DNA from: Candidatus Hydrogenedentota bacterium
GTDB taxonomy: Bacteria > Hydrogenedentota > Hydrogenedentia > Hydrogenedentales > SLHB01
Assembly (NCBI GenBank): GCA_022706165.1
Contig: JAKJDA010000008.1
Span: 1 to 10,744 of the forward strand
Length of the DNA: 10,744 bases
Direction of reading: 5' to 3'
In this document: one piece after another, positions 1 through 7,240 of the stretch
Position numbering within the stretch: position 1 is the first letter of the stretch
Layout: the number at the start of each line of letters is the position of its first letter
Made by a program: the position numbers and the translations under genes
The notes under the pieces: model-generated
Told to the model about the DNA's origin: nothing
The model's input: only the letters and a program-made list of their open reading frames with translations
The model's database searches: none

Positions 1-1265
1 GCCTTCTTGTCGATACGTCCCGCGATCTGAATGACCTTGAGCCGCAGCAACGGAATCAGGCCTCGTTCGCGTCCGCGCTCCATGTGGATGAAGCGCCCGA
101 TGAGTTGCATCGCCCCGTTGCGAGTCGCTTCCACGCCGAGGTATTCCGTCGCGGAATCCTCGATGCTATGCGCCTCGTCGAAGATAACGCGCTGATACGC
201 GGGCAGCACGGCGAGCGTCGTGAAGTTGCCCATCTCGTGTTTGACCGCAAGGTCGCTGAAGAGCATGTGATGATTCGCGACAATGATATCAGCCTTCGCG
301 AGTTCGCGCCGCGCTTTGCTGACAAAGCATTTCGCCAGGTGCGCGCAGTGCGTGAAGTTGCAGGCGTCCGCTTCCGAACACACCCGCTCCCACACCGGAC
401 GCGGCGGCACAAACGGCAGGTCCGAGAGACTGCCGTCCTTGCTCGTTTTGATCCACTCCGACAGCGCGTTCAACGCGGCCTGATCGCCCGCATCGTCGAA
501 CAACGCCGACTCCGACAGCGCGCGCTCGAATTTGCGCCAGCAAACGTAATTGTGCCGCCCCTTCACGAGGACCGCGTTGAAAGGACGTTGGAGGCATTTC
601 TCGATGACCGGCACGTCTTTGTGGACGATTTGCTCCTGCAAGTTGATCGTGCGCGTCGAGATGACCACGCGCTCTTTGTTGTCCAGCGCCCATTCGACGG
701 CGGGCAGTAGATACGCAATGGTTTTGCCGACGCCCGTCGGCGCTTCGATGACCTCGATCCCCTCGTCATTGAACGCGCGCACGACGGCCCGCATCATCTC
801 GGCCTGCTGCGGACGTAGTTCGAAGTGCGGCAATGCCCTCGCGAGCGGACCGTCCGCCGTCAGAACCGCGGCAAGCGCGGCGGAATCGAGATGGGCGCGC
901 CGCGTATCCGTCAACGGTTCGACGACCACGTAGACGCGCTCGACCGCGTTGTCGACGATGTAGACGCCAATGCCGTTGAAGCCGAAGACCGACGCGAGTT
1001 CGAGGTCTGCCTCCGACGGTCCGATGCCGCCCGATGGATGGTTGTGGACGACGACCGATCCCTTCGGGATGCCTTCGAGAAACGCGGGCGCCGCGCCCTC
1101 GTGCCCACGCGACACCACCCGCACCGACTCGACCAAACCCTCGCCGTTCACCGTCCCCGCGAAAAAGACCTCGCGCCCGCCCGTCTCGCGAATCGACGCA
1201 CGCATCGACGCGAGCGCCCGTTCGGTGAAACGTTGCGCCGAAGGTTCGCCTATCTCGGAAGGCAT
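1..1265 (-). CDS. JAB/MPN (RadC-like) domain fused to a DinG/XPD-type Fe-S DNA helicase, 3' part missing
   Basis: I read 421 codons from an ATG at 1265 to the window edge; the C-terminal helicase half lies outside. Residues about 15-120 look like a RadC/JAB metalloprotease-type domain. They hold E32 and an exact HxH-x7-S-x2-D signature (HNHPSGGIGPSEAD: H74, H76, S84, D87), the zinc site of active JAMM proteins. A DinG-type helicase follows: a Q-like motif (LRPQQ, 150-154), Walker A (APTGVGKT, 175-182) and DEAH (363-366). Four cysteines, C242 (YVC), C302, C307 and C313, have the C-x4-C-x5-C spacing of the DinG/XPD 4Fe-4S cluster. The family consists of 5'-3' ATP-dependent helicases acting on DNA repair or R-loop structures. 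The role of the JAB part is unknown; in RadC proteins it is poorly understood too. The Shine-Dalgarno is weak (GGGA about 10 bases upstream), but the frame has no other ATG close by. The identity of both domains is secure from motifs; the joint function is inferred. Confidence 0.9.
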   Translation of the reverse strand, partial: MPSEIGEPSAQRFTERALASMRASIRETGGREVFFAGTVNGEGLVESVRVVSRGHEGAAPAFLEGIPKGSVVVHNHPSGGIGPSEADLELASVFGFNGIGVYIVDNAVERVYVVVEPLTDTRRAHLDSAALAAVLTADGPLARALPHFELRPQQAEMMRAVVRAFNDEGIEVIEAPTGVGKTIAYLLPAVEWALDNKERVVISTRTINLQEQIVHKDVPVIEKCLQRPFNAVLVKGRHNYVCWRKFERALSESALFDDAGDQAALNALSEWIKTSKDGSLSDLPFVPPRPVWERVCSEADACNFTHCAHLAKCFVSKARRELAKADIIVANHHMLFSDLAVKHEMGNFTTLAVLPAYQRVIFDEAHSIEDSATEYLGVEATRNGAMQLIGRFIHMERGRERGLIPLLRLKVIQIAGRIDKK

Positions 1266-1298
1266 TGACGGAGTCCCGTGTTCTTGAAGAATGACGAT

Positions 1299-1321
1299 GG
1301 CCCGGCATGCGCAGCCGGGCC
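1299..1321 (-). terminator. GC-rich hairpin upstream of the JAB-helicase gene, possible terminator or leader structure
   Basis: There is a perfect 8-bp inverted repeat: GGCCCGGC at 1299-1306 and GCCGGGCC at 1314-1321, with a 7-base loop. It sits 34 bases upstream of the JAB-helicase start and about 280 bases past the flippase stop. On the minus strand it is followed by a mildly T-containing stretch (ATCGTCATTCTTC) rather than a clean T-run, so it is not a textbook intrinsic terminator. It could end the flippase transcript, or sit in the 5' leader of the helicase gene. Confidence 0.35.
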
Positions 1322-1323
1322 GA

Positions 1324-1380
1324 CCTATACGATGCCTGCAAACACGGCAAGAGCCTATATCATTGCGGCGACCAAGACAA
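1324..1380 (-). promoter_or_regulatory. Weak candidate promoter region for the JAB-helicase gene
   Basis: On the minus strand two TATAGG hexamers occur, at 1354-1359 and 1324-1329. Each is preceded at 15 bases by a partial -35-like element (TTGTCT at 1375-1380, TTGCCG at 1345-1350). Both -10 matches are four of six to the sigma-70 consensus, and the 15-base spacing is short. The hairpin at 1299-1321 would overlap the start point of the nearer one. The location, in the only sizeable gap ahead of the helicase gene, is the main argument. Confidence 0.2.
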
Positions 1381-1602
1381 GGCGGGCCCGGCAAGGCTCA
1401 TCGCGATCGACAGGGTCCAAGCGGATGCCGCCAATACGGCGAGCATGCAGATCGCGTTGGGCCAGATGCGGCGGTTCCCCCCGTCGAACGCCCCTCGCGT
1501 GTTGCCTCTGCGGAGACATCTCGCCGGAAAACGGCCTTCCAACGGCTCCCTGCGCCTTCCGCGCCGCCTACGGATTGCGCGCGAACAGGCCGGAAAAAGC
1601 CG

Positions 1603-3177
1603 TCAGCCTTGCGCGATCGGACCCGCCTCCGCTTTTTTCACAAAAAAGTCGATAACGCGATTCAGGCGAACAAAACCCAGGGCGCGAAGCTCGGCAACGT
1701 CCTCGGGCTTGATGAGCCGCATGGCGCGAATCAGCGCGAGGTATGCTGCGGCATATGCGACGACGATGGCGGCCATTCCGGCCTTTCCGACATGCGGTAG
1801 GAGCGGATAGGCGGCTCCCGCCAGGAGGGTCAGCAAGAGACAAAACCGGGCGAAAAACGCTTGGGGAAAATAGATGCCTCCGATAAGGCGCGACACGACG
1901 TACAACCGGATGGGGATGGTGAGAAAAAACGTTCCAAAAACGGCGCCCACCGCGCCATACATGCCGTACCGCGGGATGAGCAGATAGTCCAGCAGGAGAT
2001 TCACGCCGATCGTCAGCAACATGAGCGGCTGCATGTTGAGGATTTTTTCTTTGACCACGATGGCCATCGACAACGGAACGGAAAGTAGCCCCTGCATATG
2101 GACAAGGAAGAAAAGCGATGCGATGGGGCCCGCCTCTTTCATCGGGTCGCCGAACAAGAGTCCGATGAGACGCGGCGCCGCGAAGAAACCAAAAATCGAC
2201 ACGGGCAGCACCGTGACGATGAGGGCCTTGTAATATGTGGCGATGAGCTTGGGCAGGCAGCCTTTGTCGCGCGAATAGGCCTCCGCGAAGCCGGACGTGA
2301 AGAGCGTCTGAAGACCCGAAGGCAGAAAGGTGATCAGTTGCAGCGGCAGGACGCAGCCCAAAGCGTACCACCCCACGACCGATTTCGAAAAGAAGACGCC
2401 GAGGAAAAACAATTCGGAATACTGCCGCATGAATACGTTCGCGATCGCGTTGATGAAGCTGGCCGACGCGATCTTGAGCGTTCGCCGCTTGCCGATGCCG
2501 TGACGCGGCGATTGCCAGTCGAGTCCACGCAAATACCGGCGCAGCAGGAACGCCTCGACGATCGCCACGGAAGACAGCGTCCCAATCTGTATCCAAAGCG
2601 CTGTATGGGGCGTTGGATGCGGCTTCAGCAACGCCAGCAACAAGGAAAACCACAATAGCCCCTGAATCAGCGAAAGAGCCGACGTGGTGCGCACCTGAAA
2701 CAGAGCCGTAAACGCATCGTCCATGAGCGTCTTGAACATGCGGGCCGCCGTGAAACCGACCACGATGATCAAGAGCGAACCAAACGCCACGTTGAACCAG
2801 GCGTCGAACTGGGGACGCATGACGAACAGCAAAACGCCGGCGCCCGTAACAGCCCCCATCTGTAGAAGGCCGGTCTTCAAAACCATTCGGACGATCCCCG
2901 CCCGATTCTTGTCGACCATCAATTCGGGAACGAAGCGGACCAAGGCCGTGTTCAGGCCCAGTCCGCAAAAAATGATGAGCGTCTCGCCAATGGTCAGGCA
3001 CAGGCTGAGCACGCCGTACTTTTCCGGACCCAGCACGCGGGGGGTGAATATTTGGACGCCGAGAACGACGAGAAACAGGACGGCCTTGTTGAGAATGGCC
3101 CAAGTCGCCCCGCTAACCACCTTGTGCGAAAAGAACGCGCCTTCTGGCGCGGAAGTCGAACCGGCCGGATCCGTCAT
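1603..3177 (-). CDS. Wzx-like polysaccharide flippase (MOP superfamily membrane transporter)
   Basis: A 524-residue integral membrane protein with about 12-14 hydrophobic helices spread along its length and short basic loops. The N-terminus (KVVSGATWAILNKAV, about residues 19-33) followed by LGVQIFTPRVLGPEKYG is the typical opening of Wzx/RfbX-type flippases, in which the first helix leads into the conserved 'R.LGp..fG' loop. Length fits the family (400-530). Such proteins move undecaprenyl-linked oligosaccharides from the inner to the outer leaflet of the cytoplasmic membrane for O-antigen, capsule or exopolysaccharide assembly. The ATG at 3177 lies 19 bases after the stop of the toroid gene, without a strong Shine-Dalgarno (GGGA about 12 bases upstream), so translation may depend on the upstream gene. 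The substrate cannot be deduced. A MATE-type drug exporter is a less likely alternative, because the opening motif and loop pattern are Wzx-like. Confidence 0.88.
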   Translation of the reverse strand: MTDPAGSTSAPEGAFFSHKVVSGATWAILNKAVLFLVVLGVQIFTPRVLGPEKYGVLSLCLTIGETLIIFCGLGLNTALVRFVPELMVDKNRAGIVRMVLKTGLLQMGAVTGAGVLLFVMRPQFDAWFNVAFGSLLIIVVGFTAARMFKTLMDDAFTALFQVRTTSALSLIQGLLWFSLLLALLKPHPTPHTALWIQIGTLSSVAIVEAFLLRRYLRGLDWQSPRHGIGKRRTLKIASASFINAIANVFMRQYSELFFLGVFFSKSVVGWYALGCVLPLQLITFLPSGLQTLFTSGFAEAYSRDKGCLPKLIATYYKALIVTVLPVSIFGFFAAPRLIGLLFGDPMKEAGPIASLFFLVHMQGLLSVPLSMAIVVKEKILNMQPLMLLTIGVNLLLDYLLIPRYGMYGAVGAVFGTFFLTIPIRLYVVSRLIGGIYFPQAFFARFCLLLTLLAGAAYPLLPHVGKAGMAAIVVAYAAAYLALIRAMRLIKPEDVAELRALGFVRLNRVIDFFVKKAEAGPIAQG

Positions 3178-3196
3178 GGCGCGGCGCGTCCCGATT

Positions 3197-4492
3197 TCAC
3201 AGCGCGCACTCCTGCGGCCAGCGCTGTTTCTTCACCCAATGGTAGAGCGGCTTTCCCCTGGCGTCTTCGATGCGCAGCGTTGCATCGTCCTCGATAAAGA
3301 CGCCTTGCCGCCGCCGGACGCGAACGGGCAGACGGACGGTCTTGACGAGACGCGTCGCTCGTTGGGGCGGATGCAACTCGGCCAGCAGCGCGTATAGTTT
3401 CGCCGTCCAGCCGCATACGGGCATGATGTCGCGCCAATCCGGAGGGGCTTTGGGCGTGCGCAACGCGCCAAACCCCTCGGCCGTGCGGAAAGCGCCCGAC
3501 GGCAACGCATACTCCAGCGCCCGTGCGACGTGGGGAGCGACGTCTGCTTGGGTCATAAATCCCGCCCGCAAGCGGCACAGCAGCGTTCCCGCGAACGCGC
3601 CGGGAAAAAACGGCAGGAAAGAGGCCGGGCGCGAAGCAAAAACAAGACGTGGCGCGGGGCCGTCCAACGCAGCGTTCCTCTCAAGGAAACGATTCAGCTT
3701 ATCCGCCGCCTGTTGCAGCGAGGCGTCATCCAAGCGCTTATGCGCCTCAACCAATGCGGGCAAGCAACGCGCGGCAAGATAGACGCTTGCCGCATTACGG
3801 TTGCGTTGCGTCAGCGGCATTGCCCCGTCGAGAACCCCGGCGCTTTGTTGTGCGCGGACCAGGGAAGCCGCCGCGCCGGAGACGTAGCGCTCGACCTTTT
3901 CCCAGGTTCCGGCGCACGCCGCGTATCCCATGAGCAGTTCCATGGCAGCGGCGACCGAACAGGGGGCGTAGTCCGTGAACTCGCTGGTTTCCCAGTCGTT
4001 GAACGTTTGCAGCAGCTTGTTCCACAGTTCTTTGAGCAGTCTTCGCTCAATGTAGAACTCTATCGACCGCGCGATGCCAGAGGGGACGCCGCGGCCTGCC
4101 TTCTTCAGATACCGCAGCGCGCGGCATGCCGCCGCCAGGGCGGCTGGTTCGTGCGGCATGCCGCCCTCGAAGGGGTTGAACTCGAAATACGAATTGCGGA
4201 ACGCGCCGTTCTCGAGTTGCGCGGCGGCGAGAACGCTCAGGTCTTGTTCGATGCGATCCAGATACGCTCCATCGCGCGTGGCGCGATGCATGGCGATCGC
4301 GGCGTCCAGCAGCGCTTCATAACGCCAATCGAATCCGGGGCCGCAGTATGCCATGGACGTGTTGCGGAACCCGATGACCGGGCCGTAGTGCCCGTCCTCG
4401 TCGCGGATGGTCTCCAGCCACGCCTCGGCGCCCGCGACGGCGGAGGCGATGCCGGGCGTTTGAGAGGGCGCCGCGTTGATCACGGTGGACAC
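3197..4492 (-). CDS. Alpha/alpha-toroid (terpenoid-cyclase/six-hairpin-like) protein of unknown function
   Basis: The product is 431 residues, predicted cytoplasmic, with no signal peptide or membrane helix. It shows repeated helical units ending in a short Gly/Asp-Asn turn: RDEDGHYG (30-37), LENGAF (93-98), then SAGVLDGAMP and PSGAFRTAEG further on. This pattern is seen in alpha/alpha-toroid proteins such as prenyltransferase, squalene-cyclase-like and six-hairpin glycosidase or epimerase families. No DxDD cyclase motif or clear catalytic acid pair stands out, so the reaction is unknown. About 60 C-terminal residues are basic and look beta-rich (RLPVRVRRRQGVFIEDD). I chose GTG at 4492 because AGAGGTGA (4497-4504) sits four bases upstream. 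An in-frame ATG at 4537 would overlap the previous gene by about 40 bases and has no such site. Placement between a nitroreductase-methyltransferase fusion and a flippase suggests a role in building or modifying a surface glycan or lipid. Confidence 0.8.
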   Translation of the reverse strand: MSTVINAAPSQTPGIASAVAGAEAWLETIRDEDGHYGPVIGFRNTSMAYCGPGFDWRYEALLDAAIAMHRATRDGAYLDRIEQDLSVLAAAQLENGAFRNSYFEFNPFEGGMPHEPAALAAACRALRYLKKAGRGVPSGIARSIEFYIERRLLKELWNKLLQTFNDWETSEFTDYAPCSVAAAMELLMGYAACAGTWEKVERYVSGAAASLVRAQQSAGVLDGAMPLTQRNRNAASVYLAARCLPALVEAHKRLDDASLQQAADKLNRFLERNAALDGPAPRLVFASRPASFLPFFPGAFAGTLLCRLRAGFMTQADVAPHVARALEYALPSGAFRTAEGFGALRTPKAPPDWRDIMPVCGWTAKLYALLAELHPPQRATRLVKTVRLPVRVRRRQGVFIEDDATLRIEDARGKPLYHWVKKQRWPQECAL

Positions 4493-4496
4493 GGAA

Positions 4497-4504
4497 TCAC
4501 CTCT
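4497..4504 (-). promoter_or_regulatory. Ribosome binding site deciding the toroid gene start
   Basis: AGAGGTGA on the minus strand ends four bases before the GTG at 4492 and contains the TGA stop of the upstream gene. The overlap implies translational coupling and argues for GTG at 4492 over the upstream ATG at 4537. Confidence 0.75.
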
Positions 4505-5734
4505 TTTCCAATTCGTATACGAGCGTCTTGCTGACATAACGCGACCACGATTGCGTCGCGAACCGCTGGTCGCGCCAGTCGATGATCCAGTCTCCCAATC
4601 CGTGCCAACGGAGTTTCCGGCATAGACGTTCGGCGGTCGATACGATCTTCACGGTTGCGGGCTCCAGCCCCGTCAGCGATCGGATGCGGAACCCCGCATG
4701 TTGAAAAAGCGTCGCCGCTTCCTTCGGCTCGAACTTGCGCTCGGGGCCGTAGTCCCAATTGCGGCCAAGCGCATAGTTCTTGCGCAAGGTCCGGCGATAG
4801 CGATAAAGATGCGGGTAGAAACGATTTGAAACGACAACCATCGCCGTCCCGTCTGGCTTGAGCACGCGATGCATCTCGCGCGCGAGCGGCAACGGGTCTT
4901 CAAAATGGCCAAGCCGCTCGTAGCAGGAGATGACGTCGATCGAGTTGTCCGGAAGGGGAATGCGAATGGCGGCATCGTCCGGATTCACGGGAAACGCGAT
5001 CGCATCGGACTTCACGATCCCGCGCAGCCGCTGGCGCATGAAATCGGCGATGCCTTCCGTGAGATCATAGGCATACAGCGCGCCGATGTCCGGGGTGCAC
5101 GCGTTGAGTAGCTGTAGCGCGAGGTCGGCGTTGTGCGAAAAAATATCCAGCGCCGCCGGTTTTTTGCGTCGCGCGATCAACATGCCCAAACGGTCGATCA
5201 TGTAGCGGAACTTGGGCGAGAAGCGCGGGTCAGGGTTGACGTGCAGCGTTTTGCCGTCGATCCCAATTCCCTTGTACCACAGAATCTTCTCGCGGAAATC
5301 GGCGAGCTGCCGCAATTTCCATACATGGGGACGAATGTCGGGGTGGCACAGCTTATCCGCGCCGCCGACGGCGTTGAAACTGATGACTTCGTCCACGGAT
5401 CGGCGCTCGGGAACGGCGGGCTCGTCGTCGCGATAGCCCAGACAGACAAGCCCGAAATTCTGCAAATGCTCCGGCGCATGAAGTGCCGCTGCAACGCCCC
5501 GAGGACTGCGAATGCCGCCGAGGTAGATCGCGCCCAAGCCTTCCGCTTCCGCCGCAAGCAAAAGACCGTAGATGGCCATGCCCGCCGTGATCACCGGCGT
5601 GCAGCAGGGATTCCGGCTCTCCATCGTCGTGTCGTAAAAAACGGCGATAATTGCCGGAGCGTCGTACAAGTAGGATTGCGCTTCGTCATCGCCCAGCCGC
5701 GACATGCGGGCCTTGACCGCCGGATCTGTGACAA

Positions 5735-5770
5735 TCACGAAATGCCAAAGCTGGCGGCCGCATGGACCAA
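5735..5770 (-). other. Frame-break junction in the nitroreductase domain
   Basis: In the first frame the protein reads LVHAA and then runs to a TGA at 5735-5737. In the second frame CGRQLWHF begins at 5762. The family normally has about six to eight residues here, of the type 'xxAPSAxN', and these are missing. The shared heptamer TGCGGCC (5756-5762) encodes the end of 'HAA' in one frame and 'CG(R)' in the other. A deletion between two copies of it would remove 3n+1 bases and produce exactly this junction. Confidence 0.7.
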
Positions 5771-6050
5771 GCGCCGAATGACGTCCGGCGGGACAGGGGT
5801 CTCCTGGAACAGGCGCGTGCTGCGCCGCTCCATGGAAAGACGCCAAAAAGCTTCCGCAGGCGACGGGCGTTCCATATGCCCAGGCATTCTCCCCCGGCAA
5901 ACCGGCCAAACCAGCATCTCATGCCCGCGCCCACGATAGACAAACGCCGCGCGTCTCTGCAACAGCCGGGCGAACGATCCTCGCGATCCTTCCCTTTTGC
6001 CCGAGAAGGCGCCGGGACGCAAGCGGCCCCGCGCGCCTCGCCGCCCCTTC

Positions 6051-7184
6051 TCAGAAAACGCGAAGCGTCATCGTCTTCAGGTAAGCGGTCTCCGGCATGG
6101 CCGCCAACACGGGATGATCGGGCGCGGCTCCCCGCGTTTCCAAAATCCACACATCGCGTTGAAGGGCGCGCGCGGCGCGCTTGATGGCCTCGAAAAACGA
6201 ATCCAGGTCGACCGCGTGCGAACAAGAAGACGTGACCAAAAAACCGCCCGGCTCCACCGCCGCCATCGCATCGCGATTCAACGATTGATACAGGCCCAAC
6301 GCCTTGGCGGCCGAGCCGCGCCCCTTTGCCAGCGCGGGCGGATCCAACAGCACGATATCGTAGCGATCGCCCCGCTGAAGCGTCTCCGACACATCGGCGC
6401 GCTCAAACGCGCACCTATCGCCCACGCCATTGCGCTCGGCGTTGCGCCGGGCATGGTCAATGGCCTGTTGCGAGGAATCCACGCCGAACACGGAGACCGC
6501 CCCCTGCAGCGCCAGCCGACAACTCCACAAACCGACATAGCAGTGCGCGTCCAACACGCGCGCGCCCGGGGCAAACGCGGCTAGACGTTGACTATTCCAA
6601 CGTTGATCGAGGAACAAGCCCGTTTTCTGACCGCCCTCGAGGTCGGCCGTCAGAACCAAGCCGTCGATTTCGGCCGTGAGTTCGGCGGGAACCTCGCCAA
6701 AACGAATCGTCTCCGATCCCGCCTGAAGCCGAACCCCCGTCACGCCGTCCTGCGCCAAAAAGGCTTGCGCCAATTCATCGGCGCGTTGACGGTAAAACGA
6801 GCACGAGGTCTGCGCGCTCACAAGCCCCCCGTACCGGTCCGCCATCAAGCCGGGGAGACCATCGCTCTCGCCGTGAATCCAGCGATACGAGGTCTGTCCT
6901 GGAAATAGGCGCTGCCGGAAACGGAGCGCCCGGACAATTCGGTGCAGAAAAAAATCCGCATCGATGTCGACCGATTTGCGGGCCAGAATCCGGACGGCGA
7001 TGCCGCCCTCGCTCTGGTAAAACCCTCGCCCTACGAGGCGTCCCGTTTCGGACACGACATCGACCACGGCGCCATCGGGCAGTTTGGGCATCACGGCGAA
7101 CTCGTTGCGATACGCCCACAAATGTCCCCGCAGCAGACGGCGATCCTCGCGCGGCTTCAATATGACCTGGCATTTTTCGTGCAT
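6051..7184 (-). CDS. rlmI: 23S rRNA cytosine-C5 methyltransferase, RlmI family (PUA + class I methyltransferase)
   Basis: Encodes 377 residues. The N-terminal 70 or so form a PUA-type RNA-binding domain (VILKPREDRRLLRGHLWAY, then GRGFYQSEGGIAVRI). The central EEHI-like region holds HGESDGLPGL and GGQKTGLFLDQR. The methyltransferase domain has motif I VLDAHCYVGLWS, the acidic end GVDSSQQAIDHARRNAERNG, motif IV LLDPPALAKG and the cysteine motif TSSCSH; DHP and ETAYLK close the protein. RlmI methylates C1962 of 23S rRNA (E. coli numbering) using SAM. Slightly shorter than E. coli RlmI (396 residues), with the region ahead of GEVPAELT and the stretch before motif IV both compact. I chose ATG at 7184 because family homology starts there; an in-frame ATG at 7244 overlapping the previous stop would add 20 unrelated residues. 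No Shine-Dalgarno precedes 7184. It is unrelated in function to the surface-glycan genes around it. Confidence 0.88.
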   Translation of the reverse strand: MHEKCQVILKPREDRRLLRGHLWAYRNEFAVMPKLPDGAVVDVVSETGRLVGRGFYQSEGGIAVRILARKSVDIDADFFLHRIVRALRFRQRLFPGQTSYRWIHGESDGLPGLMADRYGGLVSAQTSCSFYRQRADELAQAFLAQDGVTGVRLQAGSETIRFGEVPAELTAEIDGLVLTADLEGGQKTGLFLDQRWNSQRLAAFAPGARVLDAHCYVGLWSCRLALQGAVSVFGVDSSQQAIDHARRNAERNGVGDRCAFERADVSETLQRGDRYDIVLLDPPALAKGRGSAAKALGLYQSLNRDAMAAVEPGGFLVTSSCSHAVDLDSFFEAIKRAARALQRDVWILETRGAAPDHPVLAAMPETAYLKTMTLRVF

Positions 7185-7193
7185 AGGGAGCGA

Positions 7194-7199
7194 AGTGTA
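7194..7199 (-). promoter_or_regulatory. Possible -10 element for a leaderless rlmI transcript
   Basis: TACACT on the minus strand ends nine bases before the ATG at 7184, about where a -10 box would give a transcript starting at or next to the start codon. No Shine-Dalgarno is present in the 56-base gap. A -35 match (TGGCAA, 18 bases away) is poor, so this is only a suggestion. Confidence 0.2.
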
Positions 7200-7240
7200 C
7201 CCCAAAAAAGGCGGCGATTGCCACCCGACGGCGCAGGCGG

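Larger units (their letters stand above)
1266..1602. other. Intergenic gap of about 340 bases between flippase and JAB-helicase
   Basis: This is the only gap over 300 bases in the window. It holds the 8-bp hairpin at 1299-1321 and weak promoter-like hexamers at 1324-1380. It also holds a 60-codon minus-strand frame at 1360-1542 whose second half is hydrophobic (a run from AICMLAVLAAS to MSLAG, enough for one membrane helix). That frame starts with TTG, with AGGGAG only three bases upstream, and the first ATG is at about codon 33 without a ribosome site, so I do not call it a gene. I see no tRNA, repeat or mobile-element boundary here. Confidence 0.5.
4497..5887 (-). pseudogene. Nitroreductase-methyltransferase fusion, reading frame broken near its N-terminus
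   Basis: Two domains lie in one polypeptide. The first is an FMN-dependent nitroreductase: it opens with MERRSTRLF and PVPPDVIRRLVHAA in one frame (ATG at 5887 or 5875, stop at 5735). It continues in another frame with GRQLWHFVIVTDP, APAIIAVF, GMAIYGLLLAAEAEGLGAIYLGG and LGYRDDEP. The frames cross near 5756-5762. After a linker of about 70 residues comes a class I methyltransferase-like domain: a beta2 acidic end (YAYDLTEG), IPLPDNSIDVISCYERLGHF, then REMHRVLKPDG. Its motif I is LDIFSHNADLA where a glycine-rich loop is expected. The intact protein would be about 470 residues. The downstream frame is clean for over 400 codons, with a first ATG at 5705, which would lack part of the FMN site. 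The break may be a natural mutation or an assembly error. It ends four bases before the toroid gene, so both probably share a transcript. The substrate is unknown. Confidence 0.75.

Noticed and set aside
1360..1542. A 60-codon small membrane protein candidate
   Set aside because: It has a TTG start with a ribosome-like site only three bases away, no recognised family, and its single hydrophobic run can arise by chance in GC-rich DNA.
1568..3103. A 511-codon open frame on the same strand as the flippase
   Set aside because: It overlaps the flippase in a shifted frame and encodes arginine/histidine-rich low-sense sequence; the 1603-3177 frame has regular membrane helices and family motifs.
3530..4534. 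A 334-codon plus-strand open frame
   Set aside because: It is antisense to the toroid gene, Arg/Gly-rich, with no ribosome site or domain; typical of GC-rich shadow frames.
6003..6052. Inverted repeat GAGAAGG/CCTTCTC after the rlmI stop
   Set aside because: The arms are only 7 bp with a 36-base loop and no T-run, so it is not a convincing terminator.
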